A stretch of 19,827 nucleotides of DNA. It comes from JACQXM01 sp964569425. Lineage in GTDB: Bacteria; Planctomycetota; Phycisphaerae; UBA1845. A program made the position numbers and the translations under genes. The stretch is taken from contig CAZMVD010000073.1 of assembly GCA_964569425.1 (NCBI GenBank), positions 1-19,827 of the forward strand, given 5' to 3'. Below are positions 1-8,480 of this stretch, piece by piece. Positions within the stretch are counted from its first letter, which is position 1; each line of letters begins with the position of its first letter. A model generated the notes under the pieces. It had not been told where the DNA came from. It ran no database searches and worked only from the letters and a program-made list of their open reading frames with translations.

Positions 1-342
1 CCCGCCATCCACCCCGGCGACTCCGACTGGCGCGATTACTTCCTCGTCAACCTTCAGAATCTCCCGCACCACTATCACAACGGGGGCGTCTGGCCCTTCG
101 TCGGCGGATTGTGGGTGCGCTTCCTGTTGCGCCTGGGCCGCCATGCCGACGCCGAGCAGGCCCTCAACAGCCTGGCGGAATTGTGTCGCATGGGCGTCGA
201 CCGCGAATGGGAATTCACGGAATGGGCCCACGGTGAAACCGGCCTTCCGATGGGCAAAGCCTACCAGGCCTGGAGCGCCGCCTCCTACATAGCCGCCTAC
301 CTGAGTCTCCAGGGCGACCGGTCGATCGAAGTGGAGAAATAG
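1..342 (+). CDS. C-terminal fragment of an (alpha/alpha)6-barrel glycoside hydrolase (GH100/amylo-alpha-1,6-glucosidase-like)
   Basis: The reading frame is open from the first base and ends with TAG at 340-342, so only the last 113 residues are present. Visible motifs are YHNGGVWPFVGG (residues 25-36 of the fragment) followed by a helical stretch, then WEFTEWAHGETGLPMG and a terminal QAWSAASYIAAY segment. This is the usual ending of GH100/GH63-like alpha-barrel enzymes, which include neutral invertases and proteins annotated as amylo-alpha-1,6-glucosidases; such enzymes hydrolyse sucrose or alpha-glucosides. It converges on a PfkB sugar kinase 25 bases away. A fructokinase beside an invertase-like enzyme would make sense for sucrose breakdown, but that pairing is inference. 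The substrate cannot be settled because the catalytic half lies outside the window. Confidence 0.75.
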   Translation, partial: PAIHPGDSDWRDYFLVNLQNLPHHYHNGGVWPFVGGLWVRFLLRLGRHADAEQALNSLAELCRMGVDREWEFTEWAHGETGLPMGKAYQAWSAASYIAAYLSLQGDRSIEVEK

Positions 343-367
343 TGCCTCGAAGGACAGCACACCCCCG

Positions 368-1276
368 TCAGACAGGAGCCAGGCGCGCCACCAGCGCACG
401 ATACTCCGATTCGAGCGACGGCATCGCCCCTGCCCGACCGGCGACCAGCCCCCCCACTTCGTTGGCCAGCCTCATCGTCGCTTCCAGCGGCCAGCCCCAC
501 CCCAGTCCACATGCCAGCGCCGCTGTGAACGCATCGCCGGCGCCCACGGTGTCCGCCACCGTCACCGGTATGCCGGGAACTTCGATGATCCCCCCTTCAC
601 TCGCGGCGAGACAGCCGGCGGCGCCCCGGGTAATGCAAAGGAGCTGGAGCGAGAATCGGCGGCGGAGTCGATCCGCGGTCTCCGAGATTGTTGAAGTCGC
701 CAATCCGAACATCTCGCGCAGCACGCCAACCTCAGACTCATTGAGCTTGCCCACTTGTGCCAGAGCCAGCGACTCCTCCACGACCTCCCGCGTGTACCAC
801 GGCGGGCGCAGGTTGACATCGCAAACCGCAAGAGACGCATGCGCGCCGCGCAACAAGCCCTGAATCGTCGCGCGTGATTGCGGCGCCCGCTGCGCCAGCG
901 TGCCAAAGCAGTAAACAGCCCGCTTCGAAGCTACATCCACAATGCCCGGGTCGGGCTCGATGCCATCCCACGCCACCGGTTCATGAATGGTGTACGTGGC
1001 GTGCCCTTTCCGATCGACACGCACCGAAACCGTTCCCGTGGGGTGAACCCGGTCCTCCTGAACAAACCGCGTGGTCAGACCGTGACATTTCAGGTGATCT
1101 TTCAGCGCCGCCCCGTCGCCGTCGGCGCCGACGCGCGAAACCACCAGCGCTTCGGCCCCCAGTTGCGCCGCGTGAAACGCCACGTTGGCCGGCGCTCCTC
1201 CCGGCCGCCGACTGTCTGGAAAGCAGTCCCAGAGCAGTTCACCGAGGCCGATGACCGTCAACGATTTCGCCTTCAT
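368..1276 (-). CDS. PfkB-family carbohydrate kinase, probable fructokinase
   Basis: A 302-residue ribokinase/PfkB-fold kinase that would phosphorylate a sugar, most likely fructose, with ATP in the cytoplasm. The N-terminal substrate signature GGAPANVAFHAAQLGA begins at residue 26. DVNLRPPWY (153-161) and KLNESEV (177-183) match the middle of bacterial fructokinases. The second PfkB signature DTVGAGDAF (242-250) carries the catalytic base Asp248. Length is normal for the family. I chose ATG at 1276 because GAGG lies 8 bases upstream; a GTG at 1285 in the same frame has no room for a ribosome binding site. Fructokinase is favoured over other PfkB sugars because of the GGAPANVA, HPTGTV and TIHEPVAWD segments; exact specificity is inferred. 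The gene converges with the hydrolase and diverges from the channel gene. Confidence 0.88.
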   Translation of the reverse strand: MKAKSLTVIGLGELLWDCFPDSRRPGGAPANVAFHAAQLGAEALVVSRVGADGDGAALKDHLKCHGLTTRFVQEDRVHPTGTVSVRVDRKGHATYTIHEPVAWDGIEPDPGIVDVASKRAVYCFGTLAQRAPQSRATIQGLLRGAHASLAVCDVNLRPPWYTREVVEESLALAQVGKLNESEVGVLREMFGLATSTISETADRLRRRFSLQLLCITRGAAGCLAASEGGIIEVPGIPVTVADTVGAGDAFTAALACGLGWGWPLEATMRLANEVGGLVAGRAGAMPSLESEYRALVARLAPV

Positions 1277-1697
1277 CGCTGTCACCTCAACTCACTCCGC
1301 CCCCCCGAACGACGCAACCCCAATGGCGGGCCAATGTCCACCCGCCTCTGCCCATGTCCCGGAGATTCCGGGTTCTCCTTGATGGCGTACGCCATAATCG
1401 GTTCGCCGTTGGCCGCTCTTAGCCACTCAACTCGCCCACGTTCTCAATCGCGCGCCAGCGTCGGTGCCCTGGTCTTCACTTTCCGAATGCGCGATATCGA
1501 CTATCATGATGATGGCAGGGCAATTTTCAACGTGAATCGGCCGCATTGTCGCGGACCACCATCACACTTGGACGGCCCTCTTTGCAGGCGCCGTCGCTGT
1601 CCGGCCATGATCCGACCCCGAACGCGGCGGCTCCATGTCGTCGTTCTCGCGCGCCCCGGCGGCGCCGTGGGAGAAACACCGCAGAAAGGGTGGACCC
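1277..1697. other. Intergenic region between divergent sugar kinase and mechanosensitive channel genes
   Basis: These 421 bases must hold the promoters of both divergent genes, but I see no convincing -35/-10 pair on either strand. The only clear structure is a perfect 10-base palindrome GGCGTACGCC at 1384-1393. Open frames crossing it are not supported by codon pattern or homology. The channel gene has a purine-rich AAAGGGTGGA just before its ATG. Confidence 0.5.
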
Positions 1698-4600
1698 ATG
1701 CGTGTTCTTTTTATCGCCGTTTGCCTTGGATACTCACCCGCGCTCCTTGCCCAGGATGAGCCCGCGTCCAGTCCCTTTGCCGAACACGATGCCCTGCTCA
1801 CCCGGCTCCGGCAGCCGCCCGACACACCCGAACTCGTGGCCGAGCTTACGAAACTGGTCACGCAACGCATCGCCCGCCTGGAACAAGCGGTCGAGCGCGA
1901 GACGGACACCGAGGCCCGCGCCGCCTGGCACGAGTTGATTCAGCAATGGAAGGACTTCGCCGCCGTGCTCACTCGCATCAGCGAGCGATACGCGGGCATC
2001 GCCGGCCTATCCAGCGAAGCGCAGGTGCAGAAAGTGGCCGATGAAGTCGCCGCCATCCGCCAGGAAACTGCAGCGCTCCGGAGCCGGCGCCTTGAACTCC
2101 CCGTTTCCGAGGAGCGGCTCCAGACGGCGCGCGCCGGAATGGAGGCACTGCAGTTGCGCATCCGAACGCTCACCGAAGCGCAGGCCGGTCGCGCCGAACG
2201 TCTCGCCACCGGATTCGCCACCCAGCGCAAGGACATCGAATCACAACTGGCGGAGCGGCGCCGCGAACGAGCAGCGCTCGTGGACCCTGCGGCCGAAGCC
2301 CCACCGGTCGAACCCGCACCATCGCCGTCCCCGCCCCGCGCTGTAGACGTTGAGCGGCTCGAAATCCGCATCGCCACGGCTGAAGCATCGCTTCGCGCAC
2401 TCAACCTGGCCGAGCAGGAAACGGAACTGCAACGCCGCCAGGCACAACAGATTATCGAGGTGCTCCGCGCCCAAGCCGACCTGCTGCAGGGCCGGCTCAC
2501 GGAAATGGAATCGGCCCAGAGCCTCAGTCGACTGGAAGTGCTCGAACGGCAGCGGGCTCAAGCCGTTACCGCCGTAGAGCGCGCGCTGCTCGAATTGCGC
2601 CTGTTTCACGAACGTACGCTGCTCTCGGTGGCGCGCCTCGCCGACCGGCAACCGGTCGCAACTGGGCGGACCGGTCCCGGCGTCGCGGACCGGATCAAGG
2701 AGCGCATCGGATTCTCCCACGCCTTCTGGCAGCGGTCGCTCGCCTCGCTCGAATTCCGCGGCGCCACTGACGCTGAAGTGCTCCATAACCAGCTCGACGA
2801 TGAGCGCCGCGAGTTCTCCACCACGCTGGCAGAGGCGCGCCGGGAATTGGCGGGCGTGTTAACCGAACTGCGCGCCATACAGCGCGTGCGCGCCCAGTCC
2901 GCCCGCCGGTTTCAGGCCCTGACGGAGCGGCTCGTCGCCGATCTTGGACCCGAGGAGACGGCCGATCGAACACGAATCGAGAACGAAGCCACTACCTTGC
3001 GCTCCACGTTCGATCAGTCACTGGGAAAAACCGCCGGTCAGCTCGACGAACAGGCCGCACGCCTCGCCGAGGCCGTGGATGCGCTCGCCGACCACGCGGC
3101 TTTCCTCGATACCATGGTCCGCCAACTCAAATGGAAACGTGTCACCTCCCGCAGCGACCACCTTTTCAACGTAAACGCCGCTGCGGTTCGGGAGGAACTC
3201 CGCACGTTGTTCGCCACGGTCATCGACCCTCCGATGTTCACTGCGACCGGCCTCGATACCGCCGATGTCGCCGCGGAAACGGAGGGCGCCACCCCCTTTC
3301 TCCCGTTGTTTGACGATGCCCGTGCGGCATTATCCAGCCTGACCGCGTCGGAACGTCTGCGCATCGCTGCCGGCCCGATCCTCCTTACAGCGTTGGCATT
3401 TGTGGTGTATCGCGTCTCGCGTCGCAAGGGTGTGCGACTGGCACACGACATTCGCGAAGTCGCGCGGCAGCTCGAAGCCGAAACACAGACGCCGGGTTCG
3501 GGCATCAGCATGCGCTTCAACCTGCTCGGCTGGAATATGCTCGGCGATCTGGCCATTCCCACGGCCCTGGCCGGCGGTTTGATGCTCGGTGTGCTCCAGG
3601 CGTTCGACGATCCGACCCTGCGTCGCATGGCGCTGGTCGTGCTGGGCCTTACGTTGGCGACGCTGGGATCCATGCGGCTCGTGCACCACCTGTTCGAGGC
3701 CGAGGGCCGCGCCCTCCGGCCGGTTCGCTGTGACGATGCCGTGGCACGCCATTACCGCCGCTGGCTTAAATCGCTCGCCGTCCTCTCGCTGGTCATGTGG
3801 TTGCCCATGACTCTGCTTCACGTACACCGCCAGGCGCCGCTCGTGTCGCGCGCTCTGTTGGATAGCTACCAGGCTGGGTTTCTTGTTCTTCTGTTTCTGT
3901 TCCTCCTGCGACGCGAGCGCGTCTTCGGCCGACCTGAAAGCTTCCACCAGGGCGGCGCGCGCATGCTCGCCTATTTCTTGCAGCCGCTCCTGCTGACCGC
4001 CGTGGTCACGCTTCTGGTGCTCGAAGTGGCCGGCTATGGACCTATCGTCACGTACGTGGGCGGCGGCGCCCTGCTCACCCTCGGCGTCGCCACGGCCATC
4101 GGCGCCGTGTCGGAGTACCTCGTGGACATGCTCCAACTCTCGATCCGCCCGGATGCACAACCCCACCTGACCCCACCGGCCGCGCACGTTGCGGTCGCCC
4201 ACCCACCCGAAGGGGCGCAACCGTCCTTCGTGGCCTATCTGCTCACGTGGCTGATCCGGCTCAGCGCCGTCGCGGCCCTGGTGTGGACCACGGCACGCAT
4301 CTGGGGCGTTTCCCTGGAGTTGAACGAAGGCGCCTGGCGCACGTTCGGTTTGATGGGCATCGTCGTACTGCTCGCCTTCGTGCTCGATCGCACCGCTTCG
4401 ACCGCGCTCGCCACTCTCCAGCGACTGGACCGCCTGCCCGAAAGCACGACGCGCATTGCCCGCCGATGGTTCCGCGGGCTGTTGATATTGCTGGCCACGC
4501 TCGCCTGCGTGGCCATCGCCGGCTTCCAGGTCGAAAGCGTCTGGTCATTCATCACCACCGCGCTCGCCCTTGTGGCCGTGGGGTTCGTCGCGGTGTGGAG

Positions 4601-4871
4601 CATCCTCAGCAACATCCTCGCCACCTTCGTTATCCTCATCTGGCGGCCGTTCTATGTCGGCGAGCGCATCGAACTGGTGCCCGATGGCGTCGCCGGCCGG
4701 GTGATCGACATCAATTTCATTTATACGATTTTGCGCACCGATGAAGGGGAGCGCATCTCGGTACCCAACAACATGTTCGCACAAAAGTTCATACGCCGAC
4801 AAGGCGCTTCACCCCGACCGTCGCGCAGCCTGGCCGAGCAGCTCGAATCGGATGCGCCCCTGCAGGCATAA
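1698..4871 (+). CDS. Large MscK/KefA-type mechanosensitive ion channel with shortened C-terminus
   Basis: This 1057-residue protein would sit in the inner membrane and release solutes on hypo-osmotic shock. The start at 1698 gives a signal peptide (MRVLFIAVCL, cleavage near ALLAQ-D20) and has AAAGGGTGGA upstream; the longer in-frame start at 1635 would bury it. Residues 25-550 are Glu/Arg/Ala-rich coiled-coil helices, expected in the periplasm. About eleven hydrophobic helices follow (roughly 556-575, 613-635, 643-665, 690-710, 722-738, 757-778, 783-805, 844-865, 882-898, 925-945, 950-985). The last is the MscS pore helix, leading to ILSNILATFVIL, WRPFYVGERIEL and the beta-domain ending ISVPNNMFAQKFIRRQG (1020-1036). 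Only 21 residues remain after that, so the alpha/beta cage domain usual in MscS is absent. No frameshift is visible; it ends in a normal TAA. Confidence 0.88.
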   Translation: MRVLFIAVCLGYSPALLAQDEPASSPFAEHDALLTRLRQPPDTPELVAELTKLVTQRIARLEQAVERETDTEARAAWHELIQQWKDFAAVLTRISERYAGIAGLSSEAQVQKVADEVAAIRQETAALRSRRLELPVSEERLQTARAGMEALQLRIRTLTEAQAGRAERLATGFATQRKDIESQLAERRRERAALVDPAAEAPPVEPAPSPSPPRAVDVERLEIRIATAEASLRALNLAEQETELQRRQAQQIIEVLRAQADLLQGRLTEMESAQSLSRLEVLERQRAQAVTAVERALLELRLFHERTLLSVARLADRQPVATGRTGPGVADRIKERIGFSHAFWQRSLASLEFRGATDAEVLHNQLDDERREFSTTLAEARRELAGVLTELRAIQRVRAQSARRFQALTERLVADLGPEETADRTRIENEATTLRSTFDQSLGKTAGQLDEQAARLAEAVDALADHAAFLDTMVRQLKWKRVTSRSDHLFNVNAAAVREELRTLFATVIDPPMFTATGLDTADVAAETEGATPFLPLFDDARAALSSLTASERLRIAAGPILLTALAFVVYRVSRRKGVRLAHDIREVARQLEAETQTPGSGISMRFNLLGWNMLGDLAIPTALAGGLMLGVLQAFDDPTLRRMALVVLGLTLATLGSMRLVHHLFEAEGRALRPVRCDDAVARHYRRWLKSLAVLSLVMWLPMTLLHVHRQAPLVSRALLDSYQAGFLVLLFLFLLRRERVFGRPESFHQGGARMLAYFLQPLLLTAVVTLLVLEVAGYGPIVTYVGGGALLTLGVATAIGAVSEYLVDMLQLSIRPDAQPHLTPPAAHVAVAHPPEGAQPSFVAYLLTWLIRLSAVAALVWTTARIWGVSLELNEGAWRTFGLMGIVVLLAFVLDRTASTALATLQRLDRLPESTTRIARRWFRGLLILLATLACVAIAGFQVESVWSFITTALALVAVGFVAVWSILSNILATFVILIWRPFYVGERIELVPDGVAGRVIDINFIYTILRTDEGERISVPNNMFAQKFIRRQGASPRPSRSLAEQLESDAPLQA

Positions 4872-4981
4872 TGGTTTTCGCGTAAACCCGGCCGACGGTG
4901 GGTCCGGCGTTTCAGCCGGCCGCACACGACTACTGGAATGGCTGCGCCAGGTCTAATCGAAGACCGGCGGCGAGACATCCT

Positions 4982-5356
4982 CTATCGCGGCAGGTTCACG
5001 TTGAAGAACTTCTGACCCCGCGGCAGTTCCGCGCCGTCCTCCAGGTTGAGTTCCAGCCGCGCCGCCTCGCTCATGCGCGCCTTGGTCCACGCCGGCTCCC
5101 ACACCAGCTCCACCTCCGCCGCACTCACCCCGTCGACCTCCGAAACCTGTTGCCGTACGTTGTCCACGATCATCCCCGCCACCGGGCAGCCGGGCGCGGT
5201 GAGCGTCATCCGTACCTGCACGCGGCCGTCGTCGCCGATATCAAGTTCGTAAATCAGGCCCAGGTCGTAGATATTGACCGGGATCTCAGGGTCGCGAATC
5301 GTGCGCAGCGCCTTGACGATGCGCTTCCGAAGTTGTTCCTTGGCTTCAGCGGTCAT
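4982..5356 (-). CDS. sufT: SufT-like DUF59/MIP18 Fe-S cluster assembly factor
   Basis: A 124-residue cytoplasmic protein of the DUF59 (MIP18/PaaD) family, whose members help mature Fe-S proteins. The hallmark DPEIPVNIYDLGLIY spans residues 22-36. TAPGCPVAG (54-61) carries the conserved Cys57, and WEPAWTKARMSEAARLEL (86-103) matches the end of the SUF-associated subgroup. A tail of about 20 residues (LEDGAELPRG and beyond) extends past the usual end of that subgroup. It is the last gene of the suf block, 34 bases after sufU, on the same strand, with GGGGTG upstream of its ATG. Its function in cluster delivery is inferred from family and context. It converges on the channel gene; the 110-base space between them has a weak GC stem (CCGGC/GCCGG near 4907-4922) without a T-run. 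Confidence 0.9.
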   Translation of the reverse strand: MTAEAKEQLRKRIVKALRTIRDPEIPVNIYDLGLIYELDIGDDGRVQVRMTLTAPGCPVAGMIVDNVRQQVSEVDGVSAAEVELVWEPAWTKARMSEAARLELNLEDGAELPRGQKFFNVNLPR

Positions 5357-5390
5357 AAGAGCACCCCAGGGTCAGACCCGACCTCGCCGA

Positions 5391-5852
5391 CTACTCCGTC
5401 GACACTGGCTCGGTAAGATTCTCCAGCGCCGCGTTCACCGTGTGCCACGCCAGTGTCGCACACTTCACCCGCGCCGGAAACCGCGCCACGCCGGAAAACG
5501 CCGCCAGTTTGCCCAGTCGCGGTCCGTCCGCCCCGCTACCGTCCTGCTTCCCTTCGCCGGTGATCAACGAGTGAAAACGTTCAAACAGCGCCCGCGCCTC
5601 GGCCACGGTCTTACCCTTGAGGCTTTCAGTCATCAGCGAAGCCGAGGCCGTCGAAATGGCGCAGCCGCTACCCTCGAACGCCGCGTCCTTCACCACGTCG
5701 TCTTCAATCGTCAGGTAGATCGTCACCTTGTCGCCGCACAGCGGGTTGAACCCCTCGGCCCGGCGGTTGGCGGTTTCGAGCTTGCGCCGGTTGCGCGGCC
5801 GCCGGTTGTGGTCGATAATGAGTTCCTGATAAAGGTCACTCAGGTCGCTCAT
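5391..5852 (-). CDS. sufU: SufU, Fe-S scaffold / zinc-dependent sulfurtransferase
   Basis: A 153-residue NifU/IscU-fold protein that accepts sulfur from SufS and passes it to SufBCD. Conserved ligands are Cys39 and Asp41 in NPLCGD, Cys64 in GSGCAIS, and Cys131 in RVKCATLAWH. The inserted stretch between Gly102 and Lys130 before the last cysteine is typical of SufU and separates it from IscU. The ATG at 5852 overlaps the sufS TGA (ATGA, 5849-5852), which decides the start; the frame could be read further upstream but would then run into sufS and carry Gly-rich nonsense sequence. No sufE is visible here, consistent with SufU being the SufS partner. Confidence 0.95.
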   Translation of the reverse strand: MSDLSDLYQELIIDHNRRPRNRRKLETANRRAEGFNPLCGDKVTIYLTIEDDVVKDAAFEGSGCAISTASASLMTESLKGKTVAEARALFERFHSLITGEGKQDGSGADGPRLGKLAAFSGVARFPARVKCATLAWHTVNAALENLTEPVSTE

Positions 5853-7120
5853 CCGCCGAACACCTCCGCCACCTGCTCCAGCCCCGCCACCAGCGTGTCC
5901 ACGTCCGCCCGTGTGTTGTAGAACGCGAGCGAAGCACGCACCGTGGCCGGCACACCGAAACGATCCATCACCGGTTGGGCACAATGATGACCGGTGCGCA
6001 CCGCGATGCCCTGCTGATCGAGAATGGTGCCCACGTCGTGCGCGTGCACGCCCTCTACCAGAAACGACAACACGGCCGCCTTCTCCCGCGCTGTGCCGAT
6101 CAATCGCACCGCGGGAAGCTCGGACAGCCGCCGTGTGGCATAGTCCAGCAGGTCCTGTTCATACGCGGCGATGGCGTCCATGCCGATGTGCGTCAAATAG
6201 TCCACCGCAGCGCCCAGCCCCACCACCGCGGCAATGTCCGGCGTCCCCGCCTCGAACTTGTGCGGTACGTCGTTATAAGTCGTTCCCTCGAACGTCACCG
6301 ACTTGATCATCTCTCCGCCGCCTTGCCACGGCGGAAGCTGCTGGAGCCATTCATATCGCCCGTACACGACCCCGCTGCCGGTGGGCGCGAACATCTTGTG
6401 TCCGGAGACCACATAGAAATCGCAGTCCAGCGCCGCCACGTCGATGGGCATGTGGGGCGCCGCCTGGGCGCCGTCCACCACCACCCCGATGCCCCGCGCC
6501 CGGCACTGCGCCACGATCTCGCGCAGAGGCAGAATCGTGCCCAGCGCGTTGGAAATGTGCGCCACCGAAACCAGTTTTGTCCGCGGACCGAGCAGGGCCG
6601 TGAATTCGTCGAGCACCAATTCGCCGTCGTCATTGATCGGCGCCACCCGCAATGTCGCGCCCACCTGGCCGCACAGCATTTGCCACGGCACGATGTTGGA
6701 GTGGTGCTCCAGCGTGGTGATCACCACCTCGTCGCCCGCCTTCAGCCGCGAACGGCCGAATGTCTGCGCGATAAGATTCATCCCCTCCGTGGTGCCGCGA
6801 ACGAACACGATCTCCTCGCGCCGCCCCGCCCCGAGAAACGCCCGCACTTTGTCCCGCGCCCGCTCATAGGCATCGGTCGCCCGCAGGCTCAGGGTATGCA
6901 CACCGCGGTGGATATTGGCATTGTCCTGCTCGTAATAACGCGATACTGCCTCGATCACCGCCCGCGGCTTCTGGGCCGTCGCGGCATTGTCCAGGTATAC
7001 CAGCGGATGACCGTTCACCGACTGTTGCAGCGCGGGGAAATCCTGCCGCACCTGCCCGACGTCGAAGGCCGGCAACGATTCCGTTGTGTCCCTGCGATGG
7101 GCGGCCCTGGCGTGAATCAT
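5849..7120 (-). CDS. sufS: SufS-type cysteine desulfurase (class II)
   Basis: A 423-residue pyridoxal-phosphate enzyme that takes sulfur from L-cysteine, yielding alanine and an enzyme persulfide. The PLP lysine is Lys242 in SGHKMFAPTG, preceded by VVVDGAQAAPH (213-223). The persulfide cysteine is Cys380 in RTGHHCAQP. The N-terminal YLDNAATAQKP (42-52) and HRGVHTLS (71-78) are also typical of the SufS/CsdA group. About 15 extra residues precede the usual start. Its ATG overlaps the sufD stop (ATGA, 7117-7120), and its stop overlaps the sufU start in the same way, so the three genes are probably translated in a coupled manner. Confidence 0.96.
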   Translation of the reverse strand: MIHARAAHRRDTTESLPAFDVGQVRQDFPALQQSVNGHPLVYLDNAATAQKPRAVIEAVSRYYEQDNANIHRGVHTLSLRATDAYERARDKVRAFLGAGRREEIVFVRGTTEGMNLIAQTFGRSRLKAGDEVVITTLEHHSNIVPWQMLCGQVGATLRVAPINDDGELVLDEFTALLGPRTKLVSVAHISNALGTILPLREIVAQCRARGIGVVVDGAQAAPHMPIDVAALDCDFYVVSGHKMFAPTGSGVVYGRYEWLQQLPPWQGGGEMIKSVTFEGTTYNDVPHKFEAGTPDIAAVVGLGAAVDYLTHIGMDAIAAYEQDLLDYATRRLSELPAVRLIGTAREKAAVLSFLVEGVHAHDVGTILDQQGIAVRTGHHCAQPVMDRFGVPATVRASLAFYNTRADVDTLVAGLEQVAEVFGG

Positions 7121-8480
7121 GCCCTCTCCCGCAGCAGGTCTCCTCCCGGAAGCCGGTCCAATACCAGCGTTTCCAGCCGTTTACGCAGCGAAGGCAGCCG
7201 CACGCGGTCCAGCACTTCGCCTGCAAAGGCATTCACCAGCAGGCTGTGCGCCGTCTTCTGCTGAATCCCCCGCGCCCGCAGATAAAAAAGGGCGTCCTCN
7301 NNNNNNNNNCGTTGATCTGCCCGATGCTGGCGCCGTGCGTGCACTTCACGTTGTCCGCGAAAATCTCCAGCTGCGGCTTGCTCTCCACCTGCGCGTCCTC
7401 TGAAAGCAGCAGACTCATGTTGGTCTGCTTGGCGTCCGTCTTCTGCGCCCCCTTGCGCACGATGATCCGCCCGCTGAATATGCCCTTGCCGCGATCGTTG
7501 AGAATGCCCTTGAAAAACTCCCGGCTGTCGCAATGCGCCGCGGCGTGCTCCACAATCAGGTGATTGTCCACGTGCCGCTTGCCGTCCGCCAGGTACAGCC
7601 CGTTGAGCGAGCAGTGCCCGCCTTCGCCGTCCAGTACCGTGTGAATGTCGTTGCGCACCAGCCCGCCGTCGAAGGTGGCCACCAGCGAACGCACCGTGCC
7701 GTCGCGATGCTCGCACAGGTGCGACGTGCCGATATGCCATGCATTGGCACTTTCCAGCACGATCTTGTAATGGTCAACCACCGCGTTGTCCCGCGCCACG
7801 ATCTCGCTCACCGCGTTGGTGAAGTACACGCCCTCGCCGACCGTCGCGAATGTCTCCACCACCGTGACCTGACTGCCCGGCTCCGCCAGCACCAGCGTTC
7901 GGGGGTGCGTCTCAAACGCCGCCGCCCCCCCGGTGGATACGTACAGAATCTGAATCGGCTGCTCCACCACCAGCCCCGCGCCCACGTGCACGAACGCCCC
8001 GTCCTCCACCAGCGCCGTGTTCAGCGCCGTGAACGGCTGTGCCTCGAAACGCTCGTGCCTTGCGAGGTGCTCGCGGACCACCGGGTGCGCCGCCCCCAGG
8101 GCCGGTGCCAGCGACCCCGCCGTCAGCCCCTTCGTGGTCGAAGGCGCGGACAACGAGCCGGCAAACCGCCCGTTCACCAGTACGATCACCGCCGCCGATT
8201 CCTCGCTCAGCAGAAACGGCTTGATCTGCTCGCGTGTCACCCGCGCCGTCTCGTCGGGCGGCACGAAGGCCGTCTGTGCAATCGGGCTCACATTCGTGTA
8301 ACGCCACTCCTCGTCGTCGGTCGTGGGAAAGCCCAGTTCCACAAAACGCGCCATCGCCGCCTTGCGCGTCGGCAGAAACCACGCCGGACCGGCCGTACCC
8401 TTCTCAAAGCGTTCGAACCGCGCCAGGTGAACGTCCTGCGTGTCGCGCACATCGACCATCGTGGAAACTCCCTCGCTCAT
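7117..8480 (-). CDS. sufD: SufD, Fe-S assembly complex subunit, interrupted by a 10-N gap
   Basis: SufD pairs with SufB on SufC to build Fe-S clusters in the cytoplasm. The start MSEGVSTMVD at 8480 overlaps the sufC stop by ATGA (8477-8480). The first 390 residues run from 8480 to 7311 and end CTHGASIGQIN, which includes the conserved His382. After the Ns, the frame reads EDALFYLRARGIQQK and 45 more residues to a TGA at 7117, which is the expected SufD ending. The two halves are in different frames across the ten Ns as written, so automatic callers would run into a false C-terminus. I read this as one intact gene broken by assembly, not a pseudogene, because both halves show conserved family sequence up to the gap edges. 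Confidence 0.9.
7300..7309. other. Assembly gap of ten Ns inside sufD
   Basis: Ten unknown bases break the coding frame. On the minus strand 390 whole codons plus one base precede the gap and 61 codons including the stop follow it, so the true insert must be 2 modulo 3, not 10. The flanks read QIN before and EDALFYL after. Related SufB/SufD proteins have two residues between the Asp/Asn of this motif and ALFY, which ED already supplies. The likeliest true join is therefore a one-base overlap of the two contig ends, with nothing missing. Confidence 0.85.

Noticed and set aside
3330..4220. 296-codon minus frame inside the mechanosensitive channel gene
   Set aside because: Antisense to a protein with clear MscS features; no family resemblance and no ribosome binding site.
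4900..4925. Bidirectional terminator between the channel gene and sufT
   Set aside because: Only a five-base-pair GC stem with no T-run on either strand.
7233..7299. Alternative SufD C-terminus in the uninterrupted frame through the Ns
   Set aside because: It reads RTPFFICGRGG and Arg-rich nonsense; the other frame gives the conserved EDALFYLRARGI ending.
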